This document shows positions 1-9,046 of a stretch of DNA of 64,000 bases, piece after piece. The position numbers were made by a program, and so were the translations under genes. The stretch is taken from assembly GCA_963846855.1 (NCBI GenBank), contig CAWJXK010000007.1, forward strand, positions 124,001 through 188,000. The letters are read 5' to 3'. Under the pieces are notes generated by a model. The model was not told where the DNA came from and did not search any database. It saw nothing but the letters and a program-made list of their open reading frames with translations. This stretch comes from CAIWHR01 sp963846855 (GTDB lineage: Bacteria > Pseudomonadota > Gammaproteobacteria > Burkholderiales > Casimicrobiaceae). Position 1 is the stretch's first letter, and each line of letters begins with the position of its first letter.

Positions 1-230
1 CCGCAAGACGGGCGCCCGCAGTCATTGCGGGCATCGCTGTTGCCACGATTGTCTCCCCCCTCAGTCTGGCCGGCGTTGCACCGGGCGTGGGCGCGATATT
101 ACCCCTTCATTGCGCGCAGGGGCGACAACCATGGCGGGGATGATGCGTCAAGCGGGCAGGCCTTGCCGCATCATCCCCTTCCGCTGCCTTGGGACAGCGG
201 GATAGACGAACAACGGTGACGCGCCGATCG

Positions 231-617
231 CTAATGCGCGGCGACCGAATCCCGCGACTGCTCGACGATGGTCTTGAATCCGCCCCAGAACATGCGCTTG
301 CCGTCGAACGGCAGCGTCTTGGGATCCATCAGCTCCTTCGCCCGCGGATCTTCCATCACCTTGGCGTTGATGCGGTCGCGCTCTTCGCGCGAGCGGTAGG
401 TGATCCACGAAAACACGACGGTCTCGTCGTCCTTGAGCTGCACGGCCTGCGGAAACGACGTGATCTTGCCGGGCTTCACGTCGTCGGCCACGCATTCCTC
501 ATATTCGAGGGCGCCATATTCCATCCAGATCTTGCCGAACTTCTCCGCGTTGCGACGATATGCGTCGAGCTTGTGGGTCGGCACCGGTACAACAAATCCA
601 TCTACGTAGTGCGACAT
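231..617 (-). CDS. DUF1428 family protein
   Basis: A 128-residue protein starting MSHYVDGFVVPVP and containing a WITYRSREERD stretch and a C-terminal MFWGGFKTIVEQ segment. These match the DUF1428 (YbaA-like) family of small dimeric alpha/beta-barrel proteins of unknown function. The length is about that of the family. The start is supported by an AAGGAGA Shine-Dalgarno about 6 nt upstream on the minus strand. It has no signal peptide or membrane segment, so it is probably cytosolic. It stands alone: the next gene upstream is 377 nt away on the other strand. The biochemical role is unknown and I do not infer one. Confidence 0.85.
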   Translation of the reverse strand: MSHYVDGFVVPVPTHKLDAYRRNAEKFGKIWMEYGALEYEECVADDVKPGKITSFPQAVQLKDDETVVFSWITYRSREERDRINAKVMEDPRAKELMDPKTLPFDGKRMFWGGFKTIVEQSRDSVAAH

Positions 618-994
618 TAGGGTCTCCTTCGTTTACTCCTGCCGTGGATAGGTTTTGATTTTTCCGTTCCCGGCGGGTTCCGGATTCTGGCGGTTATTCG
701 CAGGACTTTTTTGCGCGCTCGCGGCGTGAAAGTGGAACGCAATATGCAGTGGCAGGTCGGTCCCGCGACGAGGCGCTGCGGGTGCCGGCCCGGGGCCCTC
801 ATCCGTCCGGTCGATATCGGCATGTGTCGCGTTGAAACACGATGCGCTAGTGAGTTGCGCCTCACGCGCTCAACGCGGACGTCCCGGATGGGTGGGCCGC
901 ATCGGGACGTGGGATGCCGGTTAGCCAATTTCATTAGGACCCGCCGGGCAACTCGCCAGGGTTGCAAATCCGGGCATATACATATAACATATGC
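618..994. other. intergenic stretch without a recognisable gene
   Basis: The 377 nt between the divergent DUF1428 gene and brnT contain only open frames with arginine-rich, family-less translations. The last 25 nt are AT-rich and hold the brnTA promoter/operator candidate. I see no RNA gene or terminator here. Confidence 0.5.
974..994 (+). promoter_or_regulatory. candidate brnTA promoter/operator
   Basis: An inverted repeat GCATAT-n9-ATATGC ends directly at the brnT ATG in an otherwise GC-rich region. It includes a possible -10 (TATAAC, 983-988) with TTGCAA at 962-967 as a weak -35 (15-bp spacer). BrnA antitoxins are known to autorepress their operon through a ribbon-helix-helix domain, so a palindrome here is plausible as the site. 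That assignment is inference. Confidence 0.35.
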
Positions 995-1267
995 ATGCCG
1001 AGCATCTTTGATCCAGCCAAGGACGCCGCGAATCGGAAAAGGCACGGAATCTCCCTGATTGAGGGAGACGGTGTGCTTAACGATCCGCTGGCGCTGACGA
1101 TTGAAGATTCCTCGTCACAGGGCGAACAGCGCTTCATTTCCGTTGGAATGAACGTGTTCGGTTATCTTCGTGTTGTCGTTTACACGTTCCGCGGTGATGA
1201 TGCGCGAATTATCTCCGTGCGCGCGGCGGAGCCGAAGGAAGTTCGAGCCTATGAAAAAGGAATATGA
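995..1267 (+). CDS. brnT: BrnT family toxin (RelE-like ribonuclease)
   Basis: A 90-residue protein with the BrnT pattern: FDPAKDAANRKRHG at the N-terminus (residues 5-18), DPLALTIED in the middle, and RIISVRAAEPKEVRAYE at the C-terminus. BrnT toxins are small RelE-fold ribonucleases that block translation and are neutralised by BrnA. I chose the ATG at 995 because the family begins with the FDPAK segment. An upstream TTG at 962 would add 11 residues that do not fit. The gene overlaps brnA by 17 nt, the usual toxin-first order of brnTA. A toxin-antitoxin pair alone in the chromosome may stabilise the locus or act in stress. Confidence 0.85.
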   Translation: MPSIFDPAKDAANRKRHGISLIEGDGVLNDPLALTIEDSSSQGEQRFISVGMNVFGYLRVVVYTFRGDDARIISVRAAEPKEVRAYEKGI

Positions 1268-1502
1268 CTTTTCCAAAGGAACACGGGGCGCAGTCCTATC
1301 ATCTGAGGGGAAAAAGCGCATTACCATTTATTTGGACGATGTTGTGATTGAGCGATTCAAAGCGCTTTCCGAGAAGACGGGGAAGGGTTACCAGACCTTG
1401 GTAAACGAAGTGCTACGGTCGCACTTAGGGGTCGATGAGAAGCCGCTTACCGCTGCGGCATTGCGGCGCATTCTTCGTGAGGAACTTGCGCAACATGGAT
1501 AG
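1251..1502 (+). CDS. brnA: BrnA family antitoxin
   Basis: An 83-residue protein starting MKKEYDFSKG with a KRITIYLDDVVIERFKALSE segment (about residues 21-40). That segment is a ribbon-helix-helix DNA-binding strand plus first helix, followed by YQTLVNEVLRSHL (second helix). This is the BrnA antitoxin architecture: an N-terminal toxin-binding part and an RHH dimer that represses the operon. The start is the ATG inside the end of brnT, giving a 17-nt overlap and translational coupling. The C-terminus (AAALRRILREEL) is predicted helical. No terminator with a T-tract follows. Confidence 0.85.
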   Translation: MKKEYDFSKGTRGAVLSSEGKKRITIYLDDVVIERFKALSEKTGKGYQTLVNEVLRSHLGVDEKPLTAAALRRILREELAQHG

Positions 1503-1586
1503 CGCGGGGCCTAACACCTCGTTCAAGCGGCCCCAGCTCGGCGCGGCTTCGCCGTCGCCGGCTGGCCCGGCGTGACGGACGTGGCG

Positions 1587-2264
1587 TCAGGTGTTCCTGC
1601 CTACCCACTCCGCTAACGCATCCGTCATTTCCACCCTGACTTCCGAATCCTTGCGTCCCGTTCGCGCGGGCACGTGGAACGAATGGTCGGCGTCGTCGAA
1701 CTCCTTTAGCGTCGCGCGCGCGCCGAGTCGTCCGACGAGGTGCTGCAGCAGCGACAATTCGGCGAACTCGTCGCGCGTTCCCTGCAGGAACAGCATCGGA
1801 ATCTTGACGTCGAAGAGGTGTGCCGCCCGCTCGTCGGACGGCTGTCCCGGTGCATGCAGCGGGAATCCGAGGAACACGAGCCCGCGCACGCCGGGCAGCG
1901 GTGATGTGGCCTGCGCTTGCGAAGTCATGCGGCCGCCGAAGGACTTGCCGCCCGCGAACAGGGGGAGCTTCGGTACGAGGCGCGCGGCTTCGGTCACCGC
2001 GGCGCGCACAGTCGCCTGCGCGAGCTTGGGCGTGTCGGGACGCCTCGAGCCGCGCTCCATGTACGGAAACTGATAGCGAAGCGTCGCGATGCCGCGCTGC
2101 GCGAGATCGCTCGCGACGCTCGCCATGAACGGGTGCGTCATTCCCGCGCCGGCCCCATGCGCGACGACGTAGCAGGCGCGAGCGCTCGCGGGCGTTTGCA
2201 GAAGGCCGGACACGTTCTGCGCGTCGTCGACGGCGATCGTCACCGGCTTTGGGTTCGCGCTCAT
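1587..2264 (-). CDS. alpha/beta hydrolase of the KANL3/Tex30 (dienelactone-hydrolase-like) family
   Basis: A 225-residue protein beginning MSANPKPVTIAVDDAQ. It shows VVAHGAGAGMTHPFM (oxyanion-hole region), the nucleophile elbow GGKSFGGRM (Ser near residue 109), and a late DADHSFH with the catalytic His. An Asp in the GTRDEFA segment completes the triad. This is the pattern of the small KANL3/Tex30-like alpha/beta hydrolases, whose substrates are unknown. The start is the ATG at 2264; longer in-frame starts give an arginine-rich leader that lacks family features. It is followed on the same strand, 19 nt upstream, by doxX, so the two may be co-transcribed. Confidence 0.8.
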   Translation of the reverse strand: MSANPKPVTIAVDDAQNVSGLLQTPASARACYVVAHGAGAGMTHPFMASVASDLAQRGIATLRYQFPYMERGSRRPDTPKLAQATVRAAVTEAARLVPKLPLFAGGKSFGGRMTSQAQATSPLPGVRGLVFLGFPLHAPGQPSDERAAHLFDVKIPMLFLQGTRDEFAELSLLQHLVGRLGARATLKEFDDADHSFHVPARTGRKDSEVRVEMTDALAEWVGRNT

Positions 2265-2283
2265 CGCTGCAACGGTCAATCGC

Positions 2284-2676
2284 TCACTTGTGCCGCAGCC
2301 AATGATCGAGGCTCCACGGTCCGCCTCCCGCCGCGGCAAGGTAGAGGAAGACGAAGCAGTACAGCGCCGCCAGCTCGCCCTTGTTGACGATCGGCCAGAA
2401 ACCGGCGGGCGCATGCGCGAGGAAATAGGCGAACGCCATCAGGCCCGACAGCACGAAGGCGACGGGCCGGGTGAAAAAGCCCAGCATCAGCAGGATACCG
2501 CCGACCAACTCGAGCACGCCGGCGATGCCGCTCTCCGACCACAGCACGGTCGGATTGGGTCGCGCCACCGGGAACTCCAGCCACTTCTGCGTGCCGTGCA
2601 ACGTGAACATGAAGCCCGCGACGATGCGCAGGACGCTCAGCAGTCGAGCCGTCCAGGGGGCGAGGAGGTTGATCAT
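2284..2676 (-). CDS. DoxX family membrane protein
   Basis: A 130-residue integral membrane protein with about four hydrophobic segments. It has the DoxX signature: LLSVLRIVAGFMFTLHGTQK at the N-terminus, GIAGVLELVGGILLMLGFFT in the middle, and FLAHAPAGFWPIVNKGELA followed by a last helix. DoxX/YphA-like proteins are small inner-membrane proteins; some are linked to quinone or thiosulfate redox chemistry, but most members have no known role. The start at 2676 is supported by an AAGGAG site 8 nt upstream. It is the first gene of a possible two-gene unit with the hydrolase downstream. Confidence 0.85.
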   Translation of the reverse strand: MINLLAPWTARLLSVLRIVAGFMFTLHGTQKWLEFPVARPNPTVLWSESGIAGVLELVGGILLMLGFFTRPVAFVLSGLMAFAYFLAHAPAGFWPIVNKGELAALYCFVFLYLAAAGGGPWSLDHWLRHK

Positions 2677-2768
2677 GCCGATGGCTCCTTGCAATAGGCG
2701 TCTTTTGGAATTGCCGAAACGTGGTTGGGGGAGGCGCGGGCCGCGTCCATGGCAGATTCCGAGCGACG

Positions 2769-3479
2769 TCACGGTAACGCAAGCTTCATCAGCGCGGCGG
2801 CATACGCCGGCGCCGTGGGCTCGTGCATGAAATAGACATAAATCTGTTGCCACAACGTGGCTTCGAGCGTGCGCGCCCACTGCTTGAGGTCGTCATCCGA
2901 ATACGCTTCGAGGCGCAATCGGACGTAGCCCCACGGCGCGGTCTCGACCAGCAGCGGCGGTGCGTTGTCCTCGCGCTCCGACAGGCAGAGCGCCGCCCCG
3001 GCGCCTTTGAGAGCATCGTAGACGTCGTCATCGAACCAGGTGTCGTTGCGAAATTCGAACGCGGCGTGGTGGCCGGCGGGGAGCAGGCCGAGGAATGCGA
3101 TGAGACGCGGCAGGTCCTTCTTCATGTTCGGCGGCAACTGGAACAGCACCGGGCCACGCTTATCGCCGAGCGCTTCCAGGTTATTGTAGAGATAGACCAA
3201 CGGCTCGGTCGCCGATTCCGCCTTGAGCCGCGCCATGTGGGTGATCCGCTGCGACGCCTTGATCGAGAAGCGGAAGCCCGCGGGTGTGGTCGCGGCCCAG
3301 TGCTCGAGCACCTCGGTCTTGGGCATCCGGTAGAACGTGTTGTTGATCTCGACCGTCGGCAGCCGCGCGGCGTACCACGCCAGCATCTCCTCCGGCTTGA
3401 TCGTCTCCGGATAGAAGGTGCCCTTCCATTCCTTGTACGAATAGCCGCTCGCGCCGGCCAGGAGTGTAGAAGTTGCCAT
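2769..3479 (-). CDS. DUF72 domain protein (YecE-like)
   Basis: A 236-residue protein with the DUF72 pattern: GASGYSYKEWKGTFYPE at the start, EINNTFYRMP, FRFSIKASQRITH, GPVLFQLPPNMKKD, and the C-terminal YVYFMHEPTAPAYAAA. DUF72 proteins have a TIM-barrel fold related to xylose-isomerase-like or endonuclease-IV-like proteins, and their activity is unknown. The length matches the family (about 230-260). The ATG at 3479 is used. The promoter region abuts the 131-bp repeat array at 3508, so its upstream regulatory DNA is mostly repeat. Confidence 0.85.
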   Translation of the reverse strand: MATSTLLAGASGYSYKEWKGTFYPETIKPEEMLAWYAARLPTVEINNTFYRMPKTEVLEHWAATTPAGFRFSIKASQRITHMARLKAESATEPLVYLYNNLEALGDKRGPVLFQLPPNMKKDLPRLIAFLGLLPAGHHAAFEFRNDTWFDDDVYDALKGAGAALCLSEREDNAPPLLVETAPWGYVRLRLEAYSDDDLKQWARTLEATLWQQIYVYFMHEPTAPAYAAALMKLALP

Positions 3480-3507
3480 GGGTCACGCCCTCCGTCGCGC
3501 GCTCTTT

Positions 3508-4027
3508 CGTCGTTCCCGCGAACGCGGGAATCCAGTGTCGTATGCCCCAAAGGCGCTGGGTCCCCGCCTTCGCGGGGACGACGGGCTAGCAAATTGTCCA
3601 TCGCCAGCGATTGTTCATCCATTGTGCCGAAACCCTTTCGTCATTCCCGCGAACGCGGGAATCCAGTGTCGTATGCCCCAAAGACGCTGGGTCCCCGCCT
3701 TCGCGGGGACGACGGGCTAGCAAATTGTCCATCGCCAGCGATTGTTCATCCATTGTGCCGAAACCCTTTCGTCGTTCCCGCGAACGCGGGAATCCAGTGT
3801 CGTATGCCCCAAAGACGCTGGGTCCCCGCCTTCGCGGGGACGACGGGCTAGCAAATTGTCCATCGCCAGCGATTGTTCATCCATTGTGCCGAAACCCTTT
3901 CGTCATTCCCGCGAACGCGGGAATCCAGTGTCGTATGCCCCAAAGACGCTGGGTCCCCGCCTTCGCGGGGACGACGGGCTAGCAAATTGTCCATCGCCAG
4001 TGATTGTTCATCCATTGTGCCGAAACC
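3508..4027. repeat. four tandem copies of a 131-bp palindrome-rich repeat
   Basis: Units begin at 3508, 3639, 3770 and 3901, exactly 131 bp apart. Each starts CGTCGTTCCCGCGAACGCGG (or CGTCATT...), whose ATTCCCGCG/CGCGGGAAT arms form a hairpin. It continues through TGGGTCCCCGCCTTCGCGGG, a second hairpin, and then a non-palindromic spacer ATTGTCCATCGCCAGCGATT. The copies differ at only a few positions (G/A in CGTCRTT, AAAGRCGC). The fourth copy is truncated by about 5 nt and ends 13 nt before ligD. The ATTCCCGCG...CGCGGGAAT core resembles the REP/dRS3-type elements that are widespread in proteobacteria. Confidence 0.9.
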
Positions 4028-4040
4028 AATAGAATCCGTC

Positions 4041-6734
4041 ATGGCGAAAAAAGTCCTGAGCGAATACGCCGCCAAGCGGACGTTCACGGCCACGCCCGAG
4101 CCGCCTCCGGCGGTGCCGGCGGCGGGGAGCGGGCCGCTGCTCTTCGTCGTCCAGCTGCATTCGGCGACGCGGCTGCACTACGACTTCCGGCTCGAATGCG
4201 ACGGCGTCCTCAAGTCCTGGGCCGTCCCCAAGGGTCCGTCGCAGGATCGTAACGAAAAGCGGCTCGCCGTGCATGTGGAGGATCACCCGTACGACTACGC
4301 GTCGTTCGAGGGCGTCATTCCGGCCGGGCAGTACGGCGCGGGCGAGGTGATCGTCTGGGACTGCGGCGTGTATTCGCCCGACGAGGGTGGTGCCACCTGG
4401 TTCCACGATCGCGCGCGCGCCGAGCAGGAGGTCCGCGACGGGATGGAGAAGGGCAAGCTCAGCATCCTGCTGCGCGGCGAAAAGCTGAAGGGCTCGTTCG
4501 CACTGGTGCGCACCAAGGAAAAGAGCCAGTGGCTGATGATCAAGCACAAGGATCGATTCGCGGTAACGACTGACGTAACCGCGCAGAATCGCTCGGTGCT
4601 CTCCGGCAAGACGGTCGAGGAGATCAAGTTTCTGCCGGCGCAGCGCATGCCCGCGGCGCAGCTCGCTCCGACGGGCAAGATCGAGGCGATGCCGGCCAAG
4701 CTCGCCCCGATGCTGGCGGAATCGGGCGACGCGCCATTCCACAAAGAGGACTGGATGTGGGAGCCGAAGCTCGACGGCTACCGGGTGCTGGCCTTCATCG
4801 ACGGAGACACGGTCAAGCTCCGCTCGCGCAACGGGCTCGAGCTGGCCGACAAGTTTCCGCGCGTCGTCGCGGAGCTGGGTCAGCAGGCCGCGGGCGCATG
4901 ATCCTCGATGGCGAGCTCGTGGCGTTCGACGCAACCGGCAGACCGTCCTTCGGCGCGCTGCAGGATCGTGCGCAGCTGAAGACGGAGCGGGAGATCGCGG
5001 CCGCTGATCTCAACACGCCGGTGGCGTTCTTCTGCTTCGATCTGCTGCATTTCGCCGGGATCGATCTGCGCAAGTCGCCCTATTCGGACCGGCGCCGCTA
5101 TCTCGTCGCAGTGCCTGCTGCCCTCTCCGCTGGTGCAGCTCGTGCACGCGGTGGACGACGGCGTCGCGCTCAGCGCGGCTGCGCTCGCCGCAGGCTTCGA
5201 AGGGGTGGTCGGCAAGCGCAAGGCGAGTCGATACGAATCCGGGCGCCGTTCGACGTCGTGGCTGAAGGTCAAGCCCACGTCGAGCGCGGATTTCGTCGTC
5301 GGCGGCTACACCAAGGGACAGGGCTCGCGCGCGCCGCTCGGCGCCTTGCTGGTCGGGTACTGGGACGACGGCAAGTTGCGCTACGCCTCGCATGTCGGCT
5401 CCGGCTTCGACGAGCGCGCGCTGAAGCAGGTCAAGGCGCGCCTGGAGCCGCTGCAGCGAAAGACCAATCCGTTCGCGGAAAAGCCGGAGCTCAATGCGCC
5501 GACGACGTGGGTCGAGCCCGAAGTCGTCGCCGAAGTGAGCTTCCAGAGCTGGACCGACGATGATCACCTGCGCGCACCAGTATTTCTGCGCCTGCGCGAC
5601 GACATCGATCCGAAAGATGTGCGGCGCGTCGCGGCCGGCCCGCAGGCCGATGCTGCGGCGGGCGGTCCGATCGACGACATCGTCGCGCAGCTGGCCGCGA
5701 AGAAGGCCGCGTTGACGTTGGCGGTGGGACCACACCGGATCAAGCTCACGAACCTCGATCGCGTGTATTGGCCGGCGGACCCGGCGCGCGAGTTGCCGGC
5801 GTACACCAAGCGTGACCTTCTCACTTACCTGGCGCAGGTCTCGCCGTACATGCTGCCGCATCTCGCCGATCGCCCGCTGACGATGATCCGGATGCCCGAC
5901 GGCATCCGCGGCCAGCGGTTCTTCCAGAAGCACTGGGAGCAGGAGCGGCCGGCGTTCGTCGAATCGATCACCGTGTTCTCCGCGCACAAGGACGAGCAGC
6001 ACGACTACCTGTTGTGCAACAACCTCCCGACGCTGCTATGGCTTGCGCAATCGGGGACGCTGGAGTTTCACGTCTGGCATTCGCGCGCGCGGCCCGGTCC
6101 GGATGCAGTGTCGGAGAGCACCGACTACGCGAGCTCGCTCGAATCGCTCGAAGCCTCGGTGCTGAACTACCCCGACTACGTGCTGTTCGACCTCGATCCG
6201 TACATCTATTCCGGCAAGGAAGCGAAAGGTGCCGAGCCCGAACTCAACACGATCGCCTTCGAGAAAGGCAAGGAAGTGGCGTTCTGGCTGCGCGAGCTCC
6301 TGCAGGGCATGTCGCTCGAGCCCATCGTCAAGACGTCGGGCAAGACGGGGCTGCACGTGTTCGTTCCGATCAAGCGCACGATCGACTTCGACGCCGCGCG
6401 CCACGTGTCGGAGCTGGTCGGCCGGCACCTGATGCGCCTGCATCCGAAGGACATCACGCAGGAGTGGAGCATTCCCAAGCGCACCGGCAAGATCTTCATG
6501 GACTACAACATGAACGTCCGCGGCAAGACGCTGAACGTCGCCTATTCGCCGCGCGGCGAGCCCGGCGCGCCGGTGTCGATGCCGCTGACATGGGAGGAGC
6601 TCGCGGGCGCGCACCCGCTCGATTTCACGATCGCGAACGCGCCGGAGCGCCTCGTCCGGACGGGCGACCGCTGGAAAGAAGCGCTTGCGAAGAAGAAGCA
6701 GAGCCTCGAACGGGCGCTTGACCGAACGACCTGA
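4041..6734 (+). pseudogene. ligD: multifunctional ATP-dependent DNA ligase LigD, broken by two compensating frameshifts
   Basis: The gene encodes the NHEJ ligase in PE-LIG-POL order, as in Pseudomonas LigD, at about 897 codons if intact. The phosphoesterase domain shows LHSATRLHYDFRLE (residues 39-52). The ligase motif I is EPKLDGYR (Lys243), with ILDGELVAFD and GFEGVVGKRKASRYE further on. The polymerase domain shows LTNLDRVYWP, DYVLFDLDP and KTSGKTGLHVFVPI. The first frame ends at a TGA at 4899-4901. Ligase sequence resumes one frame over at the overlapping ATG at 4898 and returns to the original frame at about 5105-5112, before CLLPSPLVQLVHA. The two single-base shifts cancel. Either this is a recent pseudogene or the assembly has two errors. 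The start ATG at 4041 sits right after the repeat array. Confidence 0.85.
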
Positions 6735-6781
6735 TCAGGATCGTCGGGCTCGGCGCTCGAGGCAGAACCCGGGCGCGATAT

Positions 6782-7744
6782 TCAGGCCCGCCATCGGCGC
6801 CTCAGGGCGAGCATCGCCAGCAGCGCGAGCATTGCACCGAGGGCTGCGATGCCCGGGCCGCTCATGGTGGGAACCGGCGTGGACGTGGCCGCGGGACCGG
6901 CGCCGAAGATGACGAAGCCGCGCCAGGACCCGAAGGCCCCGGCGGAATTATCGAAGACGAAGAACTGGCCGTTGGCATAGCCCGTGCCGTAGTCGGTGTT
7001 GTCTCCTGCCGCGATCGCCGGCAGGAGGCTCGCGCCGATGAAGTTGCCGGCAAGGTCGAAGACCAGCGCGCGATGATTGGTGAAGTCGTAGATCGCCAGC
7101 TCGGATCCGGCAACGCCGGTGAAGTTGGCTCCATTGGTGTTGACGTCGCCCGCGGTGACCCCTGCGGCTGCGAGATTGAGCGTGATCGTCCCGGCCGATG
7201 CGCCGGTCGTGCGATTGACCACGTTGACGTCGGCTGAGGCATCCTGCTTCGCGTACAGGCGGTCGGCGCCGGAATCGTAACTCGGCATGGTTTGGCTGCT
7301 GGCCAATGCGGCGATCGGCGCCGCAAGCAGTTGGGCATTGGTTCCGACCAGGTTGCCGCTGCCGTCGAGATTGATTTCCTGCACCCCCCTGACCGGGTCC
7401 GCCGCCGAGCAGCATGCGCTGTACGATACGGATTCGAGGAAGCCGGTGTTCGGATTGAAGAAGATGCCTCGCTGGTCGACGCCGGTCGACCCCTGACCGA
7501 GCTGGGCTCCAGCGGCGGAGAACACCGTCACCGGCGAACCCGTGCTACCGCCGGAGCCGCCGTAATACCGGCTGAAGGCGGGAACCCATGCCACGCTCAT
7601 CGGCGTGCTGATGCCCCCCGTAGGTGTCAGCGTCACGCCGGCCGTTGCCACCGGGGATACCTGGGCGTGAGCCGCGGCGCCGAGAACGCAAACGAAGATC
7701 GTCGCCGCGCAGCGCGCGCCCAACGAAAGCAATTTCGATTTCAT
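6782..7744 (-). CDS. exported protein with IPTL-CTERM-like C-terminal anchor
   Basis: A 320-residue protein with a signal peptide (MKSKLLSLGARCAATIFVCV, then cleavage after AHA). The body is rich in G, A, N, T and S and contains short beta-like segments (GVQEINLDGSGNLVG, RALVFDLAGNFIG). The C-terminus is VPTMSGPGIAALGAMLALL followed by LRRRWRA, which is the layout of IPTL/PEP-CTERM sorting tails: a short motif, a hydrophobic helix and an Arg-rich end. Proteins with such tails are exported and processed by an exosortase-like system. I cannot assign a binding function. A GGGAGGGG site precedes the ATG. It lies convergent to ligD. Confidence 0.7.
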   Translation of the reverse strand: MKSKLLSLGARCAATIFVCVLGAAAHAQVSPVATAGVTLTPTGGISTPMSVAWVPAFSRYYGGSGGSTGSPVTVFSAAGAQLGQGSTGVDQRGIFFNPNTGFLESVSYSACCSAADPVRGVQEINLDGSGNLVGTNAQLLAAPIAALASSQTMPSYDSGADRLYAKQDASADVNVVNRTTGASAGTITLNLAAAGVTAGDVNTNGANFTGVAGSELAIYDFTNHRALVFDLAGNFIGASLLPAIAAGDNTDYGTGYANGQFFVFDNSAGAFGSWRGFVIFGAGPAATSTPVPTMSGPGIAALGAMLALLAMLALRRRWRA

Positions 7745-8117
7745 ACCCCTCCCTGAAAGCCCGGCGCAGCGCAAGCGCAGCTGCAAAGTGGGTCACTCGC
7801 CAATCTATCAATCGCATCGTGGTTCGGTCAACGTTTGCGCCGGCTCGCTGCCTTCCTGGGGCCCGATTGGGCCTGATTGCAACATCCGAGGCGCGGCGCC
7901 AGGCCTCCGAGAGCCCCGCGCTCGGCATCCGAACGGTTGGGCTCGGTGCATTCCGGAGACCCTTGCCCGCACGGGCGACCGCTTGCTGGATCCGTTGCAA
8001 AAATGGCAAGCGCGGGGCGAGCGTTGGCACGAACTACCGGCCGACCTATTGCAAAGTGCGGAAAACATTGACATATTTCGCAGTTCGCACGCACACGCCG
8101 CACACGCGGGAGGCATC
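7745..8117. other. intergenic region, ku upstream sequence
   Basis: The 373 nt between the divergent exported-protein gene and ku encode nothing I recognise. TTGCAA at 8049-8054 and CATATT at 8072-8077 (17-bp spacing) form a weak promoter candidate for ku. TTGACA at 8068-8073 has no matching -10 at the right distance. Confidence 0.4.
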
Positions 8118-9023
8118 ATGGCTGCACGATCGATAGCGAGTTTGACCGTCTCGTTCGGGCTGGTGGCGATCCCGGTGAAGCTCTATTCGGCCACCGAGGC
8201 GACCAAGGCGGTGTCCTTCAACATGCTGCACAAGGGATGCGGCTCGCGGCTGAAGCAGCAGTACGTCTGCCTCAAGGAAGAAGTCGTGGTGCCGCGCGAG
8301 GACATCGTCAAGGGCTACGAATTCGCGAAGGACCAGTACGTGATCTTCACGCCGGAGGAACTGAAGGCGATGGAGGAGGCCGGCACGCACATGGCCGAGA
8401 TCACCGAGTTCGTGCCGCTCGAGGCAGTCGACCCCGTGTACTTCGACAAGGCGTACTACCTCGCACCCGACAAGGGCGGCGCCAAGCCCTACGCGCTGCT
8501 GGCGAGCGCGCTGCGCGAGTCGAAGCGCTGTGCGCTCGGCCGCTGGGCCGCGCGCGGCAAGCAGTACATCGTGATGATCCGCGCGGTCGAGGACGGGCTC
8601 GTCATGCAGCAGCTCCTCTACGCCGGCGAAGTGCGCGCGATTAAAGATCTCGAGATTCCGAAGACGGACGTGAAGCCGGCGGAGCTCAAACTCGCGCAGC
8701 AGCTGATCGACCAGCAGACCTCCGACCTGTTCGATCCGTCGCAATACACCGACGACGTCGCCGCGCGCGTCAAGGCCGCGGTGGACAAGAAGGTCGAGGG
8801 CCAGGAGATCACGCTGGCCGAGGCGCCCGAAGGCGGCGGCGCGCAGGTGATCGATCTCATGGAAGCGCTTCGCGCGAGCCTCGAGAAGAAGGGGCCCGCG
8901 CGCGCCGCGTCTGCCAAACCCGCGGCCCTGCCCGCGCCGGCAGCGGCAACCAAGAAGCCGGCCAAGCGGGCCCAGCAGGCTGAGCCCGCGGCACCGGTCG
9001 CGCGCAAGGCGGCCAGGAAATAA
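8118..9023 (+). CDS. ku: DNA end-binding protein Ku
   Basis: A 301-residue bacterial Ku. Ku binds broken double-strand DNA ends as a homodimer and recruits LigD for non-homologous end joining. The N-terminus reads MAARSIASLTVSFGLVAIPV, followed by the beta-barrel core (VSFNMLHKGCGSRLKQ, FTPEELKAMEE, FDKAYYLAPDKGG) and the ring-forming region up to about residue 250. The C-terminal 50 residues are an Ala/Lys/Pro-rich basic tail of the type that promotes DNA binding and threading. I chose the ATG at 8118 because the family starts exactly there. It lies 1.4 kb from ligD, separated only by the reverse-oriented exported-protein gene, so the two form one NHEJ locus. Confidence 0.95.
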   Translation: MAARSIASLTVSFGLVAIPVKLYSATEATKAVSFNMLHKGCGSRLKQQYVCLKEEVVVPREDIVKGYEFAKDQYVIFTPEELKAMEEAGTHMAEITEFVPLEAVDPVYFDKAYYLAPDKGGAKPYALLASALRESKRCALGRWAARGKQYIVMIRAVEDGLVMQQLLYAGEVRAIKDLEIPKTDVKPAELKLAQQLIDQQTSDLFDPSQYTDDVAARVKAAVDKKVEGQEITLAEAPEGGGAQVIDLMEALRASLEKKGPARAASAKPAALPAPAAATKKPAKRAQQAEPAAPVARKAARK

Positions 9024-9046
9024 CGCCCGGCAAGTCCGGCATCGCG

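Noticed and set aside
617..1058. Overlapping frames upstream of brnT on both strands
   Set aside because: Arg-rich, no ribosome site, no family, and they overlap each other and brnT.
3508..4027. Possible CRISPR array
   Set aside because: The whole 131-bp unit is repeated, with no unique spacers and no cas genes.
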